Of a DNA stretch of 64,000 nucleotides, positions 9,398 to 17,864 are shown one piece after another; the first letter of the stretch is position 1, and each line of letters begins with the position of its first letter. Source of the DNA: Pseudomonadota bacterium (GTDB lineage Bacteria > Pseudomonadota > Gammaproteobacteria > Burkholderiales > Burkholderiaceae_B); assembly GCA_023440825.1 (NCBI GenBank), contig JAEXRL010000009.1, positions 62,001 through 126,000 on the forward strand, read 5' to 3'. The notes beneath the pieces were generated by a model that did no database searches, had not been told where the DNA came from, and saw only the letters and a program-made list of their open reading frames with translations. The position numbers and the translations under genes were made by a program.

Positions 9398-10582
9398 ATG
9401 GCATCTTCCACTCCTACACCACGTAAACCTCGTTGGCGTTTATCTTGGCACGACCCCGTAACACGTTCCATTGTGTATCAAGTTTTTATTGTGGGTTTGG
9501 TCGGCCTAGGGGTTTGGTATTTAGTCTCTAATACTTTGCACAATCTGGCCGTGCGCAATATATCTACGGGCTTTGGTTTTCTGGATCGCGAAGCAGGTTT
9601 TGCCATTGGTGAAAGTACGATTGCGTACTCGCCTCGCGACACGTATCAGCGAGCCATTTTGGTTGGGCTGGTGAATACTTTAAAAGTGTCGCTCATTGGC
9701 ATAATCGTCGCGACCTTTTTGGGTACAGTGCTGGGTATTGCTCGACTGTCCAAAAACTGGTTAATTAATAAACTGGCCACGGTGTATGTAGAGGTCATGC
9801 GCAATGTACCTTTATTATTGCAACTGTTTTTCTGGTATGCGCTGATTACCGAATCCATGCCCGGCCCCCGGCAGGCCTGGAATCCTATAGCAGGTGTATT
9901 TGTGTCCAACCGAGGCCTAAAGGTGCCCGCCTTGGTAGGAGAGGGGCTAAGCTGGATTTTCCTTGGCTTGGGCTTGGCGATAGTATTGATTCTGGTGCTT
10001 GCCCATTGGGCTCGTCAGCGCCAACAGCGTACCGGACAAATTTTCCCTTTATTACGCTCCGCACTGGGCTTGCTGATCCTGGTTCCCACCGTGTCTTGGT
10101 GGTTGGCAGGTGCTCCGCTTGAGCTCGAACTGCCAGAGCTAAAAGGCTTTAACTTTGTGAGTGGCTGGACGTTCTCACCCGAGTTAGCAGCCTTATTAGT
10201 AGGACTGATCAGCTATACAGCGGCTTTTATTGCTGAGGTCGTGCGCTCAGGCATACAGGCCGTTAGCAAGGGGCAGTGGGAGGCCGCCGAGGCGATCGGC
10301 TTAAGTCGTACACGCATGATGCAATTAGTGATTTTGCCGCAAGCTTTGCGAGTCATTATTCCGCCCATGACCAGTCAATTTTTAAATCTAACCAAAAACA
10401 GCTCTTTAGCGGTGGCCATTGGTTACCCCGATATAGTTTCTGTGGTGAATACCACGCTGAATCAAACTGGGCAGGCGATAGAAGGCATTTTGATCATTAT
10501 GGCCGCTTACCTAACTGTCAGCTTGTCTATTGCTGTCTTTATGAACTGGTACAACAAGCGTATTGCTTTGGTGGAGAGATAG
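9398..10582 (+). CDS. aapQ: General L-amino-acid ABC transporter permease AapQ
   Basis: Inner-membrane permease of the Aap amino-acid importer. Starting at the ATG 9398 it has 394 residues (an in-frame GTG at 9368 would lie within the hairpin preceding the gene). Multiple spans; the His/Glu/Gln/Arg/opine permease signature is followed by the EAA-type loop EAAEAIGLSRTRMMQLVILP near residues 290-310 that docks on AapP. It ends in TAG directly abutting the aapM ATG. Confidence 0.91.
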   Translation: MASSTPTPRKPRWRLSWHDPVTRSIVYQVFIVGLVGLGVWYLVSNTLHNLAVRNISTGFGFLDREAGFAIGESTIAYSPRDTYQRAILVGLVNTLKVSLIGIIVATFLGTVLGIARLSKNWLINKLATVYVEVMRNVPLLLQLFFWYALITESMPGPRQAWNPIAGVFVSNRGLKVPALVGEGLSWIFLGLGLAIVLILVLAHWARQRQQRTGQIFPLLRSALGLLILVPTVSWWLAGAPLELELPELKGFNFVSGWTFSPELAALLVGLISYTAAFIAEVVRSGIQAVSKGQWEAAEAIGLSRTRMMQLVILPQALRVIIPPMTSQFLNLTKNSSLAVAIGYPDIVSVVNTTLNQTGQAIEGILIIMAAYLTVSLSIAVFMNWYNKRIALVER

Positions 10583-11680
10583 ATGACGACTGCACACTCT
10601 GTCACGCTCATGCCTCCTCGCAAAGGGCAAGGAATATCGGGCTGGTTACGGTCAAACTTATTTGCCAGCCCCTTGCACAGCATTATTACGGTTTTAGGCC
10701 TATGGTTTTTGCTAATGAGCGTACCTGCGGCTTTGAACTGGTTGTTTTTTGATGCGGATTTCGAAGCGACCACCGCTCAGCAATGTCGCGAGGCGTCCGG
10801 TGCCTGCTGGGCTTTTATTCGCGAAAAGCACAGACTGATTTTATTTGGCATCTATCCCTATGACGAGCAGTGGCGCCCATTGCTTGCCACGATTTTGCTA
10901 ACTGCTCTGATTGTCTGTAGTTGTATCCGCTGGTTCTGGAAAGCCTGGCTACCTTTATTCTGGATTGCTGGCTTGGCGATTGTTGCCGTACTCATGTGGG
11001 GTGGGGTGTTTGGGCTGACGCACGTCGATAACAGTTTGTGGGGAGGTTTGCCCCTTACCCTGATACTGGCCACATTCGGCATTGCTCTAGCGTTTCCGCT
11101 AGGGGTGTTGTTGGCACTAGGACGTACCTCGCGGCTACCGGCGGTGAAGGCTTTATGTGTGGTGTATATCGAGTTAATACGCGGTGTGCCATTAATTAGT
11201 CTGCTGTTTATGTCGTCGGTCATGTTGCCTTTGTTTTTGCCGGCTGGTTTTAGTATCGACAAGCTTTTGCGGGCTCAAATAGCCATCATCATGTTTGCGG
11301 CGGCGTATATTGCTGAAACTGTGCGTGGAGGCCTACAGGCGATTCCGCAGGGGCAGTACGAAGGGGCTGATTCACTGGGCTTAGGTTATTGGCAGACCAT
11401 GCGTAAAATTATTTTGCCTCAGGCCTTGAAAGTTGTCATTCCGCCTTTGGTCAGCATCTTTATTTCCTTATTTAAAGATACCTCTTTAGTGGTCATCATT
11501 GGTATTTTTGATTTGACGCAAGCGGCTAAAACGGCCTTGGCGGATGCTAGCTGGCGTGGATTTAGCGCCGAGGCTTATATTTTTATTTCGCTCATTTATT
11601 TTATTTACTGCTATTCCATATCGCGTTACAGCCGTTCCTTAGAGCGCAGGCTGGCAACCGATTATGAGCGTTCAGTTTAA
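10583..11680 (+). CDS. aapM: General L-amino-acid ABC transporter permease AapM
   Basis: Second permease subunit, paired with AapQ. 365 residues with several spans in the first half and the conserved binding-protein-dependent permease domain in the second, including the EAA-type loop EGADSLGLGYWQTMRKIILP. The start codon follows the aapQ stop without any intervening base, indicating coupled translation. Confidence 0.91.
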   Translation: MTTAHSVTLMPPRKGQGISGWLRSNLFASPLHSIITVLGLWFLLMSVPAALNWLFFDADFEATTAQQCREASGACWAFIREKHRLILFGIYPYDEQWRPLLATILLTALIVCSCIRWFWKAWLPLFWIAGLAIVAVLMWGGVFGLTHVDNSLWGGLPLTLILATFGIALAFPLGVLLALGRTSRLPAVKALCVVYIELIRGVPLISLLFMSSVMLPLFLPAGFSIDKLLRAQIAIIMFAAAYIAETVRGGLQAIPQGQYEGADSLGLGYWQTMRKIILPQALKVVIPPLVSIFISLFKDTSLVVIIGIFDLTQAAKTALADASWRGFSAEAYIFISLIYFIYCYSISRYSRSLERRLATDYERSV

Positions 11681-11716
11681 CCGCCTGTTTGGAACTGGTT
11701 TAGAAGGAGTTGTTGC

Positions 11717-12454
11717 ATGAGCCGAGCCATTATTGAGCTAAAACATGTGCATAAATGGTATGGACAGTTTCATGTATTACGCGATATTAATTTGCATGTG
11801 GCCGGGGGCGAACGCATTGTGATTTGCGGCCCGTCAGGTTCGGGCAAGTCTACGCTGATACGTTGCATTAATCGTCTGGAAGAGCACCAGCAGGGTGATA
11901 TTGTGGTGGACGGTGTGACCCTGAGTAATAACCTAAAGCAAATCGAAGCCATACGCCGAGACGTGGGGATGGTGTTTCAGCACTTTAATCTATTCCCACA
12001 TCTGACGGTGCTAGAAAACCTGACTTTAGGTCCTATGTGGGTATTAAAGCGCCCCAAAGCCGAGGCGGAAGCTACCGCCATGGAGTATTTGGAGCGCGTG
12101 CGCATACCTGAGCAGGCGAGCAAGTATCCCGGGCAGCTATCGGGTGGTCAACAGCAACGCGTGGCCATCGCCCGTTCTTTATGTATGAAACCTAAAATCA
12201 TGTTGTTTGACGAGCCTACCTCTGCGCTGGATCCAGAAATGGTGAAAGAGGTGCTGGATGTCATGGTCGGTTTAGCTGATACTGGTATGACTATGCTCTG
12301 TGTCACGCACGAAATGGGTTTCGCCCGTAAGGTGGCTGATCGGGTGATATTTATGGATAAGGGTGAGATTATTGAAGAGAATGCGCCCGAGCAATTTTTT
12401 GATAATCCGCAAAATGAGCGTACCAAAGCATTTTTAGGACAAATACTGCATTAA
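11717..12454 (+). CDS. aapP: General L-amino-acid ABC transporter ATP-binding protein AapP
   Basis: ATPase energising Aap import. 245 residues. Walker A GPSGSGKSTL at about 36-45, Q-loop VFQHFNLFPH, signature LSGGQQQRVAIARSL, Walker B IMLFDEPTSALDPEM and H-loop CVTHEMGFARK are all present. Ribosome-binding site AAGGAG at 11704-11709. Last gene of the aap operon. Confidence 0.94.
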   Translation: MSRAIIELKHVHKWYGQFHVLRDINLHVAGGERIVICGPSGSGKSTLIRCINRLEEHQQGDIVVDGVTLSNNLKQIEAIRRDVGMVFQHFNLFPHLTVLENLTLGPMWVLKRPKAEAEATAMEYLERVRIPEQASKYPGQLSGGQQQRVAIARSLCMKPKIMLFDEPTSALDPEMVKEVLDVMVGLADTGMTMLCVTHEMGFARKVADRVIFMDKGEIIEENAPEQFFDNPQNERTKAFLGQILH

Positions 12455-12455
12455 T

Positions 12456-12489
12456 ATACTGTTCTAGTACTATATTGAATGTACAGTAT
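12456..12489 (+). repeat. Inverted repeat upstream of the Bug gene
   Basis: ATACTGT (12456-12462) and ACAGTAT (12483-12489) form a 7-base inverted repeat with a 20-base spacer just before the Bug gene ribosome-binding site; another ATACTG occurs at 12442-12447. A related ATACTGTAT/CTGTAT cluster lies upstream of the Bug gene at 26649-27635. It may be an operator; no function is demonstrated. Confidence 0.35.
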
Positions 12490-12512
12490 TCTTTCTTCCT
12501 GGGAGTGGGTTT

Positions 12513-13511
12513 ATGAGTATCGTGCGCTATATGAAGCGTCCTTTAATTGCGCTGAGCATAGGGCTAGCCGCATTCATCACAGGTGGTGCAGCGCAGGCTG
12601 ATACGTATCCCAGTAAGCCTATTCAATTTGTAGTGCCTTATCCGCCGGGTGGCCCACTGGATATCATGGCGCGTTTGCTGGCCCAGCAACTGAAAGATGA
12701 CCTAGGAACGCTGGTCGTTGAGAATAAAGCCGGTGCGGGTGGCAATATTGGTGCCAGTCTGGTGGCTAAAGCTAAACCGGACGGATACAGCTTAGTTATG
12801 GGGGCAGTGGCTATCAATGCCATCAATCCGTGGTTATATAGCAGCCTGCCTTTTGATCCGGTAAAAAGCTTCGAGCCTGTCGCCTTAGTCGCGTCCGTGC
12901 CCAATGTGCTGGTAGTGAATCCGGCTTTCGCGGATGCCAATCAGATCACCAATGTGGCCGACTTGCTCGATTACGCGCAAAGACACCCCGGAGAATTGAA
13001 TTTTGCTTCAGGCGGTAATGGCAGCGCAGGGCATTTGGCAGGGGCTTTAATGAACTCTCGTGCCGATGTGAACACGGTACATGTTCCTTATGCAGGTGCT
13101 AGCCCAGCAAAAACCGCGCTACTGGCAGGCGAAGTGCATTTTATGTTTGATAACTTGGCGTCGGCAGCCCCTTTAATTAAAGACGGGCAGTTAAAAGCCT
13201 TGGCGGTCACGACCTCAGAGCGTTCCAGCTTTCTGAACGATGTGCCAACCATGGAAGAGGCGGGGGTGGCGGATTTCGATCTGGGCACGTGGTTCGGTGT
13301 GTTTGCTACTGGGGGCACAGCGCCTGAAATTGTTGAGCAATTAAACACGGCGTATAACCGTGCTTTACAGAAGCCCAAGGTACGTGAGGCGTTAAGCTTA
13401 ATGGGATCGGAGGCGAAGGCTTTGAGCGCGCCTGAGTTTGCTCAAATGGTGAAGTCTGAATTGGATAAGTACAAAGATATTGTGGCTGCTTCGGGAGCAC
13501 AGCTTTATTAA
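12513..13511 (+). CDS. Bug/TctC-family periplasmic binding protein
   Basis: Solute-binding protein of the tripartite tricarboxylate transporter (TTT) class, greatly expanded in Alcaligenaceae; ligands are usually carboxylates but cannot be told from sequence. 332 residues with a signal peptide ending around GGAAQA-DTYPS. Bug signatures are visible: YPSKPIQFVVPYPPGGPLD at the mature N-terminus, the segment VENKAGAGGNIGASLVAKA and NTVHVPYAGASPA. GGGAG ribosome-binding site at 12501-12505. No membrane components adjoin it; the only tctBA pair in the window is 30 kb away. Placed after aapP but with its own upstream region. Confidence 0.9.
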   Translation: MSIVRYMKRPLIALSIGLAAFITGGAAQADTYPSKPIQFVVPYPPGGPLDIMARLLAQQLKDDLGTLVVENKAGAGGNIGASLVAKAKPDGYSLVMGAVAINAINPWLYSSLPFDPVKSFEPVALVASVPNVLVVNPAFADANQITNVADLLDYAQRHPGELNFASGGNGSAGHLAGALMNSRADVNTVHVPYAGASPAKTALLAGEVHFMFDNLASAAPLIKDGQLKALAVTTSERSSFLNDVPTMEEAGVADFDLGTWFGVFATGGTAPEIVEQLNTAYNRALQKPKVREALSLMGSEAKALSAPEFAQMVKSELDKYKDIVAASGAQLY

Positions 13512-13684
13512 GGTGATGGTATTTATCGAGTGTTCTTCATTTTGAAACATGGCATAAAACCTTGCTCATATGTCAAGATACGTGAAATGAACCATTCGGT
13601 AACACCCATAACGGTATGCTCTTGCTAGCATATGGCGCGTACAAGCGCTAGTTAATTAAAGCTTGTCTTACTTCGAGAGGAACT

Positions 13685-14341
13685 ATGACAATTTCCATAC
13701 GTACTGCAAAGCTCGGCGCATGCTTGGGCATGGTGGCCTTGATGGCCGGTTGTGTAACAACTCAATCGCAGGGGGGACGTACCGCCATGGGGGCAGGTGC
13801 TGGCGCTGCAGTGGGCGCTGGTTTGGGTGCCCTGATTGGCGATAGCAGTAAAGCTGCCATGATTGGTGCCGGTATTGGTGCTCTGGCCGGCGGTGTGGCG
13901 GGCTATAACTGGTCTGGAATTAAGCAAGATGTGCAGCAGTCAGGTGCGAGCAGTCTGGGTGTGGACGTCACAGAAATGCCTGATGGCTCTTTGCGCGTTA
14001 ATATTCCTAGCCACGTTTCCTTTGATACCGGTAAATACCAGTTAAAGCCTGCTTTATTGCCGGTACTCGACAGTGTGGCACGTGCTTTGGTTCAGCATCC
14101 TGAACTGCGAGCCGTTGCTATTGGGCACACCGATAGCACAGGTTCAGTACAGACCAACCAGTCTTTGTCGCAAAACCGTGCTCAGGCTGTCAATAGCTAT
14201 CTGACTCAGCAAGGCGTTGCTGCGGGGCGTTTAATCGCTGAAGGGCGTGCTGCTACCCAGCCTATTGGCGATAATGCCACGGCTGAAGGTCGTGCTATGA
14301 ACCGACGCGTGGAACTGTATCTGTACGCGCCACAGAAATAA
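13685..14341 (+). CDS. OmpA-family outer-membrane lipoprotein (YiaD-like)
   Basis: 218 residues. The N-terminus is a lipoprotein signal (hydrophobic core then LMAGC, modified Cys about residue 19). Next is an alternating Gly/Ala stretch of glycine-zipper type (about 30-75, GAGAGAAVGAGLGALIGD), then an OmpA C-terminal peptidoglycan-binding domain with VSFDTGKYQLKPALLPVLD, the diagnostic GHTDSTGS and the closing NRRVELYLY. It likely tethers the outer membrane to the wall. GAGAGGAA ribosome-binding site upstream. A terminator follows at 14376-14418, so it is probably monocistronic. Confidence 0.9.
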   Translation: MTISIRTAKLGACLGMVALMAGCVTTQSQGGRTAMGAGAGAAVGAGLGALIGDSSKAAMIGAGIGALAGGVAGYNWSGIKQDVQQSGASSLGVDVTEMPDGSLRVNIPSHVSFDTGKYQLKPALLPVLDSVARALVQHPELRAVAIGHTDSTGSVQTNQSLSQNRAQAVNSYLTQQGVAAGRLIAEGRAATQPIGDNATAEGRAMNRRVELYLYAPQK

Positions 14342-14375
14342 GCCTTAGCTGCCTGCTACCTTAAGCCGGCAAAGC

Positions 14376-14418
14376 AAAGCCCGCAGATCCGTCTTATGGA
14401 CGGGTAGCGGGCTTTTTT
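14376..14418 (+). terminator. Rho-independent terminator after the OmpA-like gene
   Basis: AAAGCCCGC (14376-14384) pairs with GCGGGCTTT (14407-14415), with an inner CCGTC/GACGG stem, followed by a T-run to 14418. It lies between the convergent OmpA-like gene and thiC and may act on both. Confidence 0.85.
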
Positions 14419-14459
14419 GTAACGGTTCGTGTTAAGACTAGTAGTGTGAAAACCTTGTC

Positions 14460-16376
14460 TTATGCCTCTTGATAGAGTTTGCTGCCGCGTTCTACAAATT
14501 GTACGGTCATTTCCTGCATACCTGTTTGCACGGCTTGTTGCTCATCCAGCCCTTTGCTTTTAGCGTATTCGCGTACATCTTGAGAAATTTTCATACTGCA
14601 AAACTTCGGTCCACACATAGAGCAAAAGTGGGCGACTTTCATGGATTCCTTAGGCAGCGTTTCGTCGTGAAATTGTCGTGCTGTATCAGGGTCTAGACCA
14701 AGATTGAATTGATCCTCCCAGCGGAATTCAAAACGTGCTTTAGATAAGGCATTATCGCGAAAGGCAGCCGAGGGATGACCTTTGGCCAGATCGGCTGCGT
14801 GCGCCGCGATCTTATACGTAATAATGCCGTCTTTGACGTCTTTCTTGTTAGGCAAACCCAGATGCTCTTTGGGTGTGACATAACACAGCATGGCGGTACC
14901 TTGCCAAGCAATCATGGCAGCACCGAGTCCCGAGGTGATATGGTCGTAGCCTGGTGCAATATCGGTAGCCAAAGGCCCTAAGGTGTAAAAAGGGGCTTCA
15001 TGACAATGTTCCAGTTGCATCTGCATATTTTCTGGAATCAGGTGTAAGGGCACATGACCAGGGCCTTCAATCATGACTTGCACGTCGTGTTTCCAGGCTA
15101 ACTGGGTCAGTTCACCTAATGTGCGTAGCTCAGCAAACTGCGCTTGGTCGTTCGCATCATAGCCAGAGCCTGGACGCAGACCATCGCCCAAGGAGAATGC
15201 GACATCATACTGTTTCATGATGTCGCAGATTTCCTCAAAACGCTCATACAGAAAGCTTTCTTTATGGTGAGCCAGGCACCATTTAGCCATGATTGAGCCA
15301 CCACGGGACACTATGCCTGTCATGCGGTTAGCGGTCATGGGAACAAAGGGTAAACGTACACCTGCATGGATAGTGAAATAATCCACACCTTGCTCCGCTT
15401 GCTCAATCAGGGTATCGCGGAAAATTTCCCAATTTAGGTCTTCGGCAACCCCACCCACTTTTTCTAGAGCTTGATAAATTGGTACCGTTCCTACCGGTAC
15501 AGGTGAGTTACGAATAATCCATTCGCGGGTCTCATGGATGTTTTTACCGGTAGATAAATCCATGATGGTGTCGGCGCCCCAGCGTATCGCCCAGGTCATT
15601 TTTTCCACCTCTTCACCAATATCCGAGCCCAGTGCGGAGTTACCAATATTGGCATTGATCTTTACGAGAAAGTTACGCCCTATGATCATGGGCTCAGTCT
15701 CAGGGTGATTAATATTGTTGGGCAGGATTGCGCGGCCACGAGCAATTTCATCCCGAACGAACTCAGGCGTAACGTGGTCGGGTAACTGCGCACCGTATGT
15801 CATGCCTGGGTGTACCTTGCCCAGCCTGCGAGCCATTTCCTCGCCATTAGGGCCGCTTTGACGTAAGGACTCCAGATAGTGCTGACGACGCAAGTTCTCG
15901 CGTATGGCCACGAATTCCATTTCTGGGGTAATTATTCCGCGGCGAGCGTAGTGCATTTGGGTGACGTTTGCTCCAGACTTGGCACGTTTAGGTTGGCGCC
16001 TGAGCTCAAAGCGCAGTGGCTGTAGCGTTTTGTCTCCTCTTCTTTGTTGTCCATACTCGCTATTTAGACCGGGCATGAGCTCCGTGTCTTGGCGCTCTTG
16101 TATCCACGTCTGACGTAAGGCGGGTAAGCCTTTGCGTATGTCTATGGGTACCTGCGGATCGGTGTAAGGGCCGCTGGTGTCATAGACGGTTAAGGGCGGA
16201 TTAGGTTCGGCACCGAAGTGACTAGGTGTGTCCAACTGCGATATTTCCCGGAAAGGAACACGTATATCCGCTCGGGAGCCTGTTTGATATACCTTACGGG
16301 AACACGGCAAAGACTGTATGGCCGCTGGGTCTACCGCAGCAGTAGTGGCGTTAAAGGGGGATGTTTTTTGATTCAT
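14460..16376 (-). CDS. thiC: Phosphomethylpyrimidine synthase ThiC
   Basis: Radical-SAM enzyme converting aminoimidazole ribotide to hydroxymethylpyrimidine phosphate in thiamine biosynthesis. From the ATG at 16376 it has 638 residues, the normal proteobacterial length; the frame runs open to 16490 but that part is the riboswitch leader. A GGAG site precedes the ATG by about 8 bases. The C-terminal cluster motif CSMCGPKFC (C-x2-C-x4-C) is intact, as is the long central barrel with DTIMDLSTGKNIHETREWI-type sequence. Expression is controlled by the TPP riboswitch just upstream. Confidence 0.97.
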   Translation of the reverse strand: MNQKTSPFNATTAAVDPAAIQSLPCSRKVYQTGSRADIRVPFREISQLDTPSHFGAEPNPPLTVYDTSGPYTDPQVPIDIRKGLPALRQTWIQERQDTELMPGLNSEYGQQRRGDKTLQPLRFELRRQPKRAKSGANVTQMHYARRGIITPEMEFVAIRENLRRQHYLESLRQSGPNGEEMARRLGKVHPGMTYGAQLPDHVTPEFVRDEIARGRAILPNNINHPETEPMIIGRNFLVKINANIGNSALGSDIGEEVEKMTWAIRWGADTIMDLSTGKNIHETREWIIRNSPVPVGTVPIYQALEKVGGVAEDLNWEIFRDTLIEQAEQGVDYFTIHAGVRLPFVPMTANRMTGIVSRGGSIMAKWCLAHHKESFLYERFEEICDIMKQYDVAFSLGDGLRPGSGYDANDQAQFAELRTLGELTQLAWKHDVQVMIEGPGHVPLHLIPENMQMQLEHCHEAPFYTLGPLATDIAPGYDHITSGLGAAMIAWQGTAMLCYVTPKEHLGLPNKKDVKDGIITYKIAAHAADLAKGHPSAAFRDNALSKARFEFRWEDQFNLGLDPDTARQFHDETLPKESMKVAHFCSMCGPKFCSMKISQDVREYAKSKGLDEQQAVQTGMQEMTVQFVERGSKLYQEA

Positions 16377-16379
16377 GAC

Positions 16380-16402
16380 AGCTCCAAAAGAAAGAAGGAG
16401 CC
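16380..16402 (-). promoter_or_regulatory. Possible SD-sequestering hairpin of the thiC leader
   Basis: On the minus strand GGCTCC (complement of 16397-16402) can pair with GGAGCT (complement of 16380-16385) across an 11-base loop. The second arm contains the thiC GGAG ribosome-binding site, so the hairpin would hide it. This is the plausible expression platform of the TPP riboswitch (translational control); the pairing is seen, its role inferred. Confidence 0.5.
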
Positions 16403-16442
16403 GATATGGAAGTATGACGGCGGGCATTGCACCCGTGCTACA

Positions 16443-16520
16443 CGCTCCCAGCATCGGCATTATCCGTACTGGTACGAGGGTGTTTCTCAACCCGCTGTTA
16501 AGCGAGTACCCCTGCGTGCT
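16443..16520 (-). ncRNA. TPP riboswitch (THI element) upstream of thiC
   Basis: Read on the minus strand, the region contains the hallmark thi-box elements in order: GCAGGGGTAC, a variable P3 arm, GGGTTGAGAAACACCCT (consensus CTGAGA region with one change), then GTACCAGTACGGATAATGCC and a closing GGGAGCG. It lies 66 bases upstream of thiC, a classical TPP target. Binding of thiamine pyrophosphate is expected to reduce thiC expression. Confidence 0.93.
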
Positions 16521-16524
16521 GCCT

Positions 16525-16530
16525 AGTATA
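16525..16530 (-). promoter_or_regulatory. Candidate -10 box for the thiC riboswitch transcript
   Basis: TATACT on the minus strand sits just upstream of the riboswitch 5' end, placing a start site near 16518. No good -35 box is visible at the expected distance, so this is tentative. Confidence 0.4.
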
Positions 16531-16562
16531 GGCTGAATTACTTATTTGTTCTTATATAAGTC

Positions 16563-16970
16563 TTATTTATCCGAGCGCTGTTTAGTGTCTTGCGTCATGC
16601 CGTTAAGCATAAGACGTAATGCTCGTTCTAGCTCTTGTCGTTGCGCGGTGCTGAGTGCTTGCAGTTCATTGGGGGCAATGCTGGGAAAGGGCCAATTGTG
16701 TATGAGCTCTGTCCCTGAGTCATGGAGTTGGTAAGTCGCCGTAAGCGGTGTTTCAGGCGTTTTAAGCATTGGCCCTTTGCCATTGAGCAACCAGTTTGCC
16801 TCTACATTGAGGGCATTTGCAAGCGCGAGTATTTCCCGGGGTGCCTTACGGGTACCGTTTTCATAATTAGAAATGGCGCTTTGAGTAAGACCGCAAGCTC
16901 GTGCTAAAGCACTTTGTGATAGGTTGCGGAACTCACGCGCGCGGCGTAGTCGATCAGAGAATAGATTCAC
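16563..16970 (-). CDS. XRE-family transcriptional regulator
   Basis: Small DNA-binding regulator with an N-terminal Cro/C1-type helix-turn-helix (about residues 5-60: SDRLRRAREFRNLSQSALA then GLTQSAISNYENGTRKAP) and a C-terminal tail of about 70 polar residues with no recognised domain. I start it at the GTG 16970 (135 residues), since the domain normally begins only a few residues before FSDRL; another in-frame GTG at 17015 would add 15 residues. No strong ribosome-binding site marks either. It lies between thiC (same strand) and a divergent regulator; target unknown. Confidence 0.8.
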   Translation of the reverse strand: MNLFSDRLRRAREFRNLSQSALARACGLTQSAISNYENGTRKAPREILALANALNVEANWLLNGKGPMLKTPETPLTATYQLHDSGTELIHNWPFPSIAPNELQALSTAQRQELERALRLMLNGMTQDTKQRSDK

Positions 16971-17081
16971 ACATGGAATTATTCTTCTTAGTGACAACAC
17001 GATGGTGGTGTGCACGCATAACGAACGTGATTATAATGACATAAATCATTGATTTTGGTCATTTTTATTGAGGTGTCAAGC

Positions 17082-17864
17082 ATGCAAGATGTACAAAGCC
17101 CCATCGTTTTTCATCTATCTACTCAAAGCGTTGATGACGTCGCCATTTCTGAACAGCTCGAGGCGTTACGTGAACGCGGTTTTACGCTGATCCACTACTC
17201 TTGTTTTGCCTCATTAAGCTCTGCGCTAACCCAAGCCATGCCTGCCTCAGGTTGGTGGTTTGGGCTGGTGTGTTTGACAGGCCCACTCAGTGAGCTGCTG
17301 ATGCACACCATGCGCTTGCGCATGAGTTATCCGCGCTTGTGCATAGTCTTGCAGTCTGACTGGAGCGAAAATGCGTTTTTACAAGCCTTGCAGAACGGTG
17401 CTGATATGCTTATTCCCTCCCACTCTAGCGCTGATTTAATAGCCAGTTGCGCTTACGGTATGTTTCGGCGTCAGCTACCCGCCAGCCTTATCGATACGCA
17501 GCAATCACGGGATCTGTGGCGTTTTGAGCAAGATGGTTGGGTATTAAGCAGCCCTTGCGGCCAAACTTTTTCCCTGACTTCGGCCGAGCGCTCATTTTTT
17601 CTTTGCTTATTGAATAATACCGAGCGTCAAGCATCGCACACTGACTTGTTAAGGGCAATTAATGAGCGCGCCGGGGTGCGACCGCCCAGCGAGCCCGTGC
17701 CGCTTAGCTACAGCCTGACAGACATTAACCGCTTAGGCGTATTGGTCAGTCGTGTGCGGCGTAAGTTCGACCGCCACGATATTGACTTGCCAATACGCTC
17801 CATCCATAACTGGGGGTATATGTTCGCGGCCGAGTGTCAGGTACCCAGCCGGGTATCGTCTTAG
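17082..17864 (+). CDS. OmpR-like regulator with degenerate receiver domain
   Basis: 260 residues. The C-terminal about 100 residues form a winged-helix DNA-binding domain of the OmpR/PhoB class (LTSAERSFFLCLL, then VSRVRRKFDRHDIDLPIRSI and HNWGYMF). The N-terminal about 125 residues have the size and rhythm of a receiver, but the phospho-acceptor position reads GLVCLTGP with no Asp, and the usual lysine reads MLIPSHSS, so phosphorylation is unlikely. The ATG at 17082 is chosen over an upstream in-frame start (17049) because of GAGGTG about 8 bases ahead. No kinase gene adjoins. The stop overlaps the convergent dadA stop by four bases. Confidence 0.75.
   Translation: MQDVQSPIVFHLSTQSVDDVAISEQLEALRERGFTLIHYSCFASLSSALTQAMPASGWWFGLVCLTGPLSELLMHTMRLRMSYPRLCIVLQSDWSENAFLQALQNGADMLIPSHSSADLIASCAYGMFRRQLPASLIDTQQSRDLWRFEQDGWVLSSPCGQTFSLTSAERSFFLCLLNNTERQASHTDLLRAINERAGVRPPSEPVPLSYSLTDINRLGVLVSRVRRKFDRHDIDLPIRSIHNWGYMFAAECQVPSRVSS

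Noticed and set aside
16218..16526. 102-codon plus-strand frame across the thiC leader
   Set aside because: Antisense to the TPP riboswitch and the thiC N-terminus, whose identities are secure.
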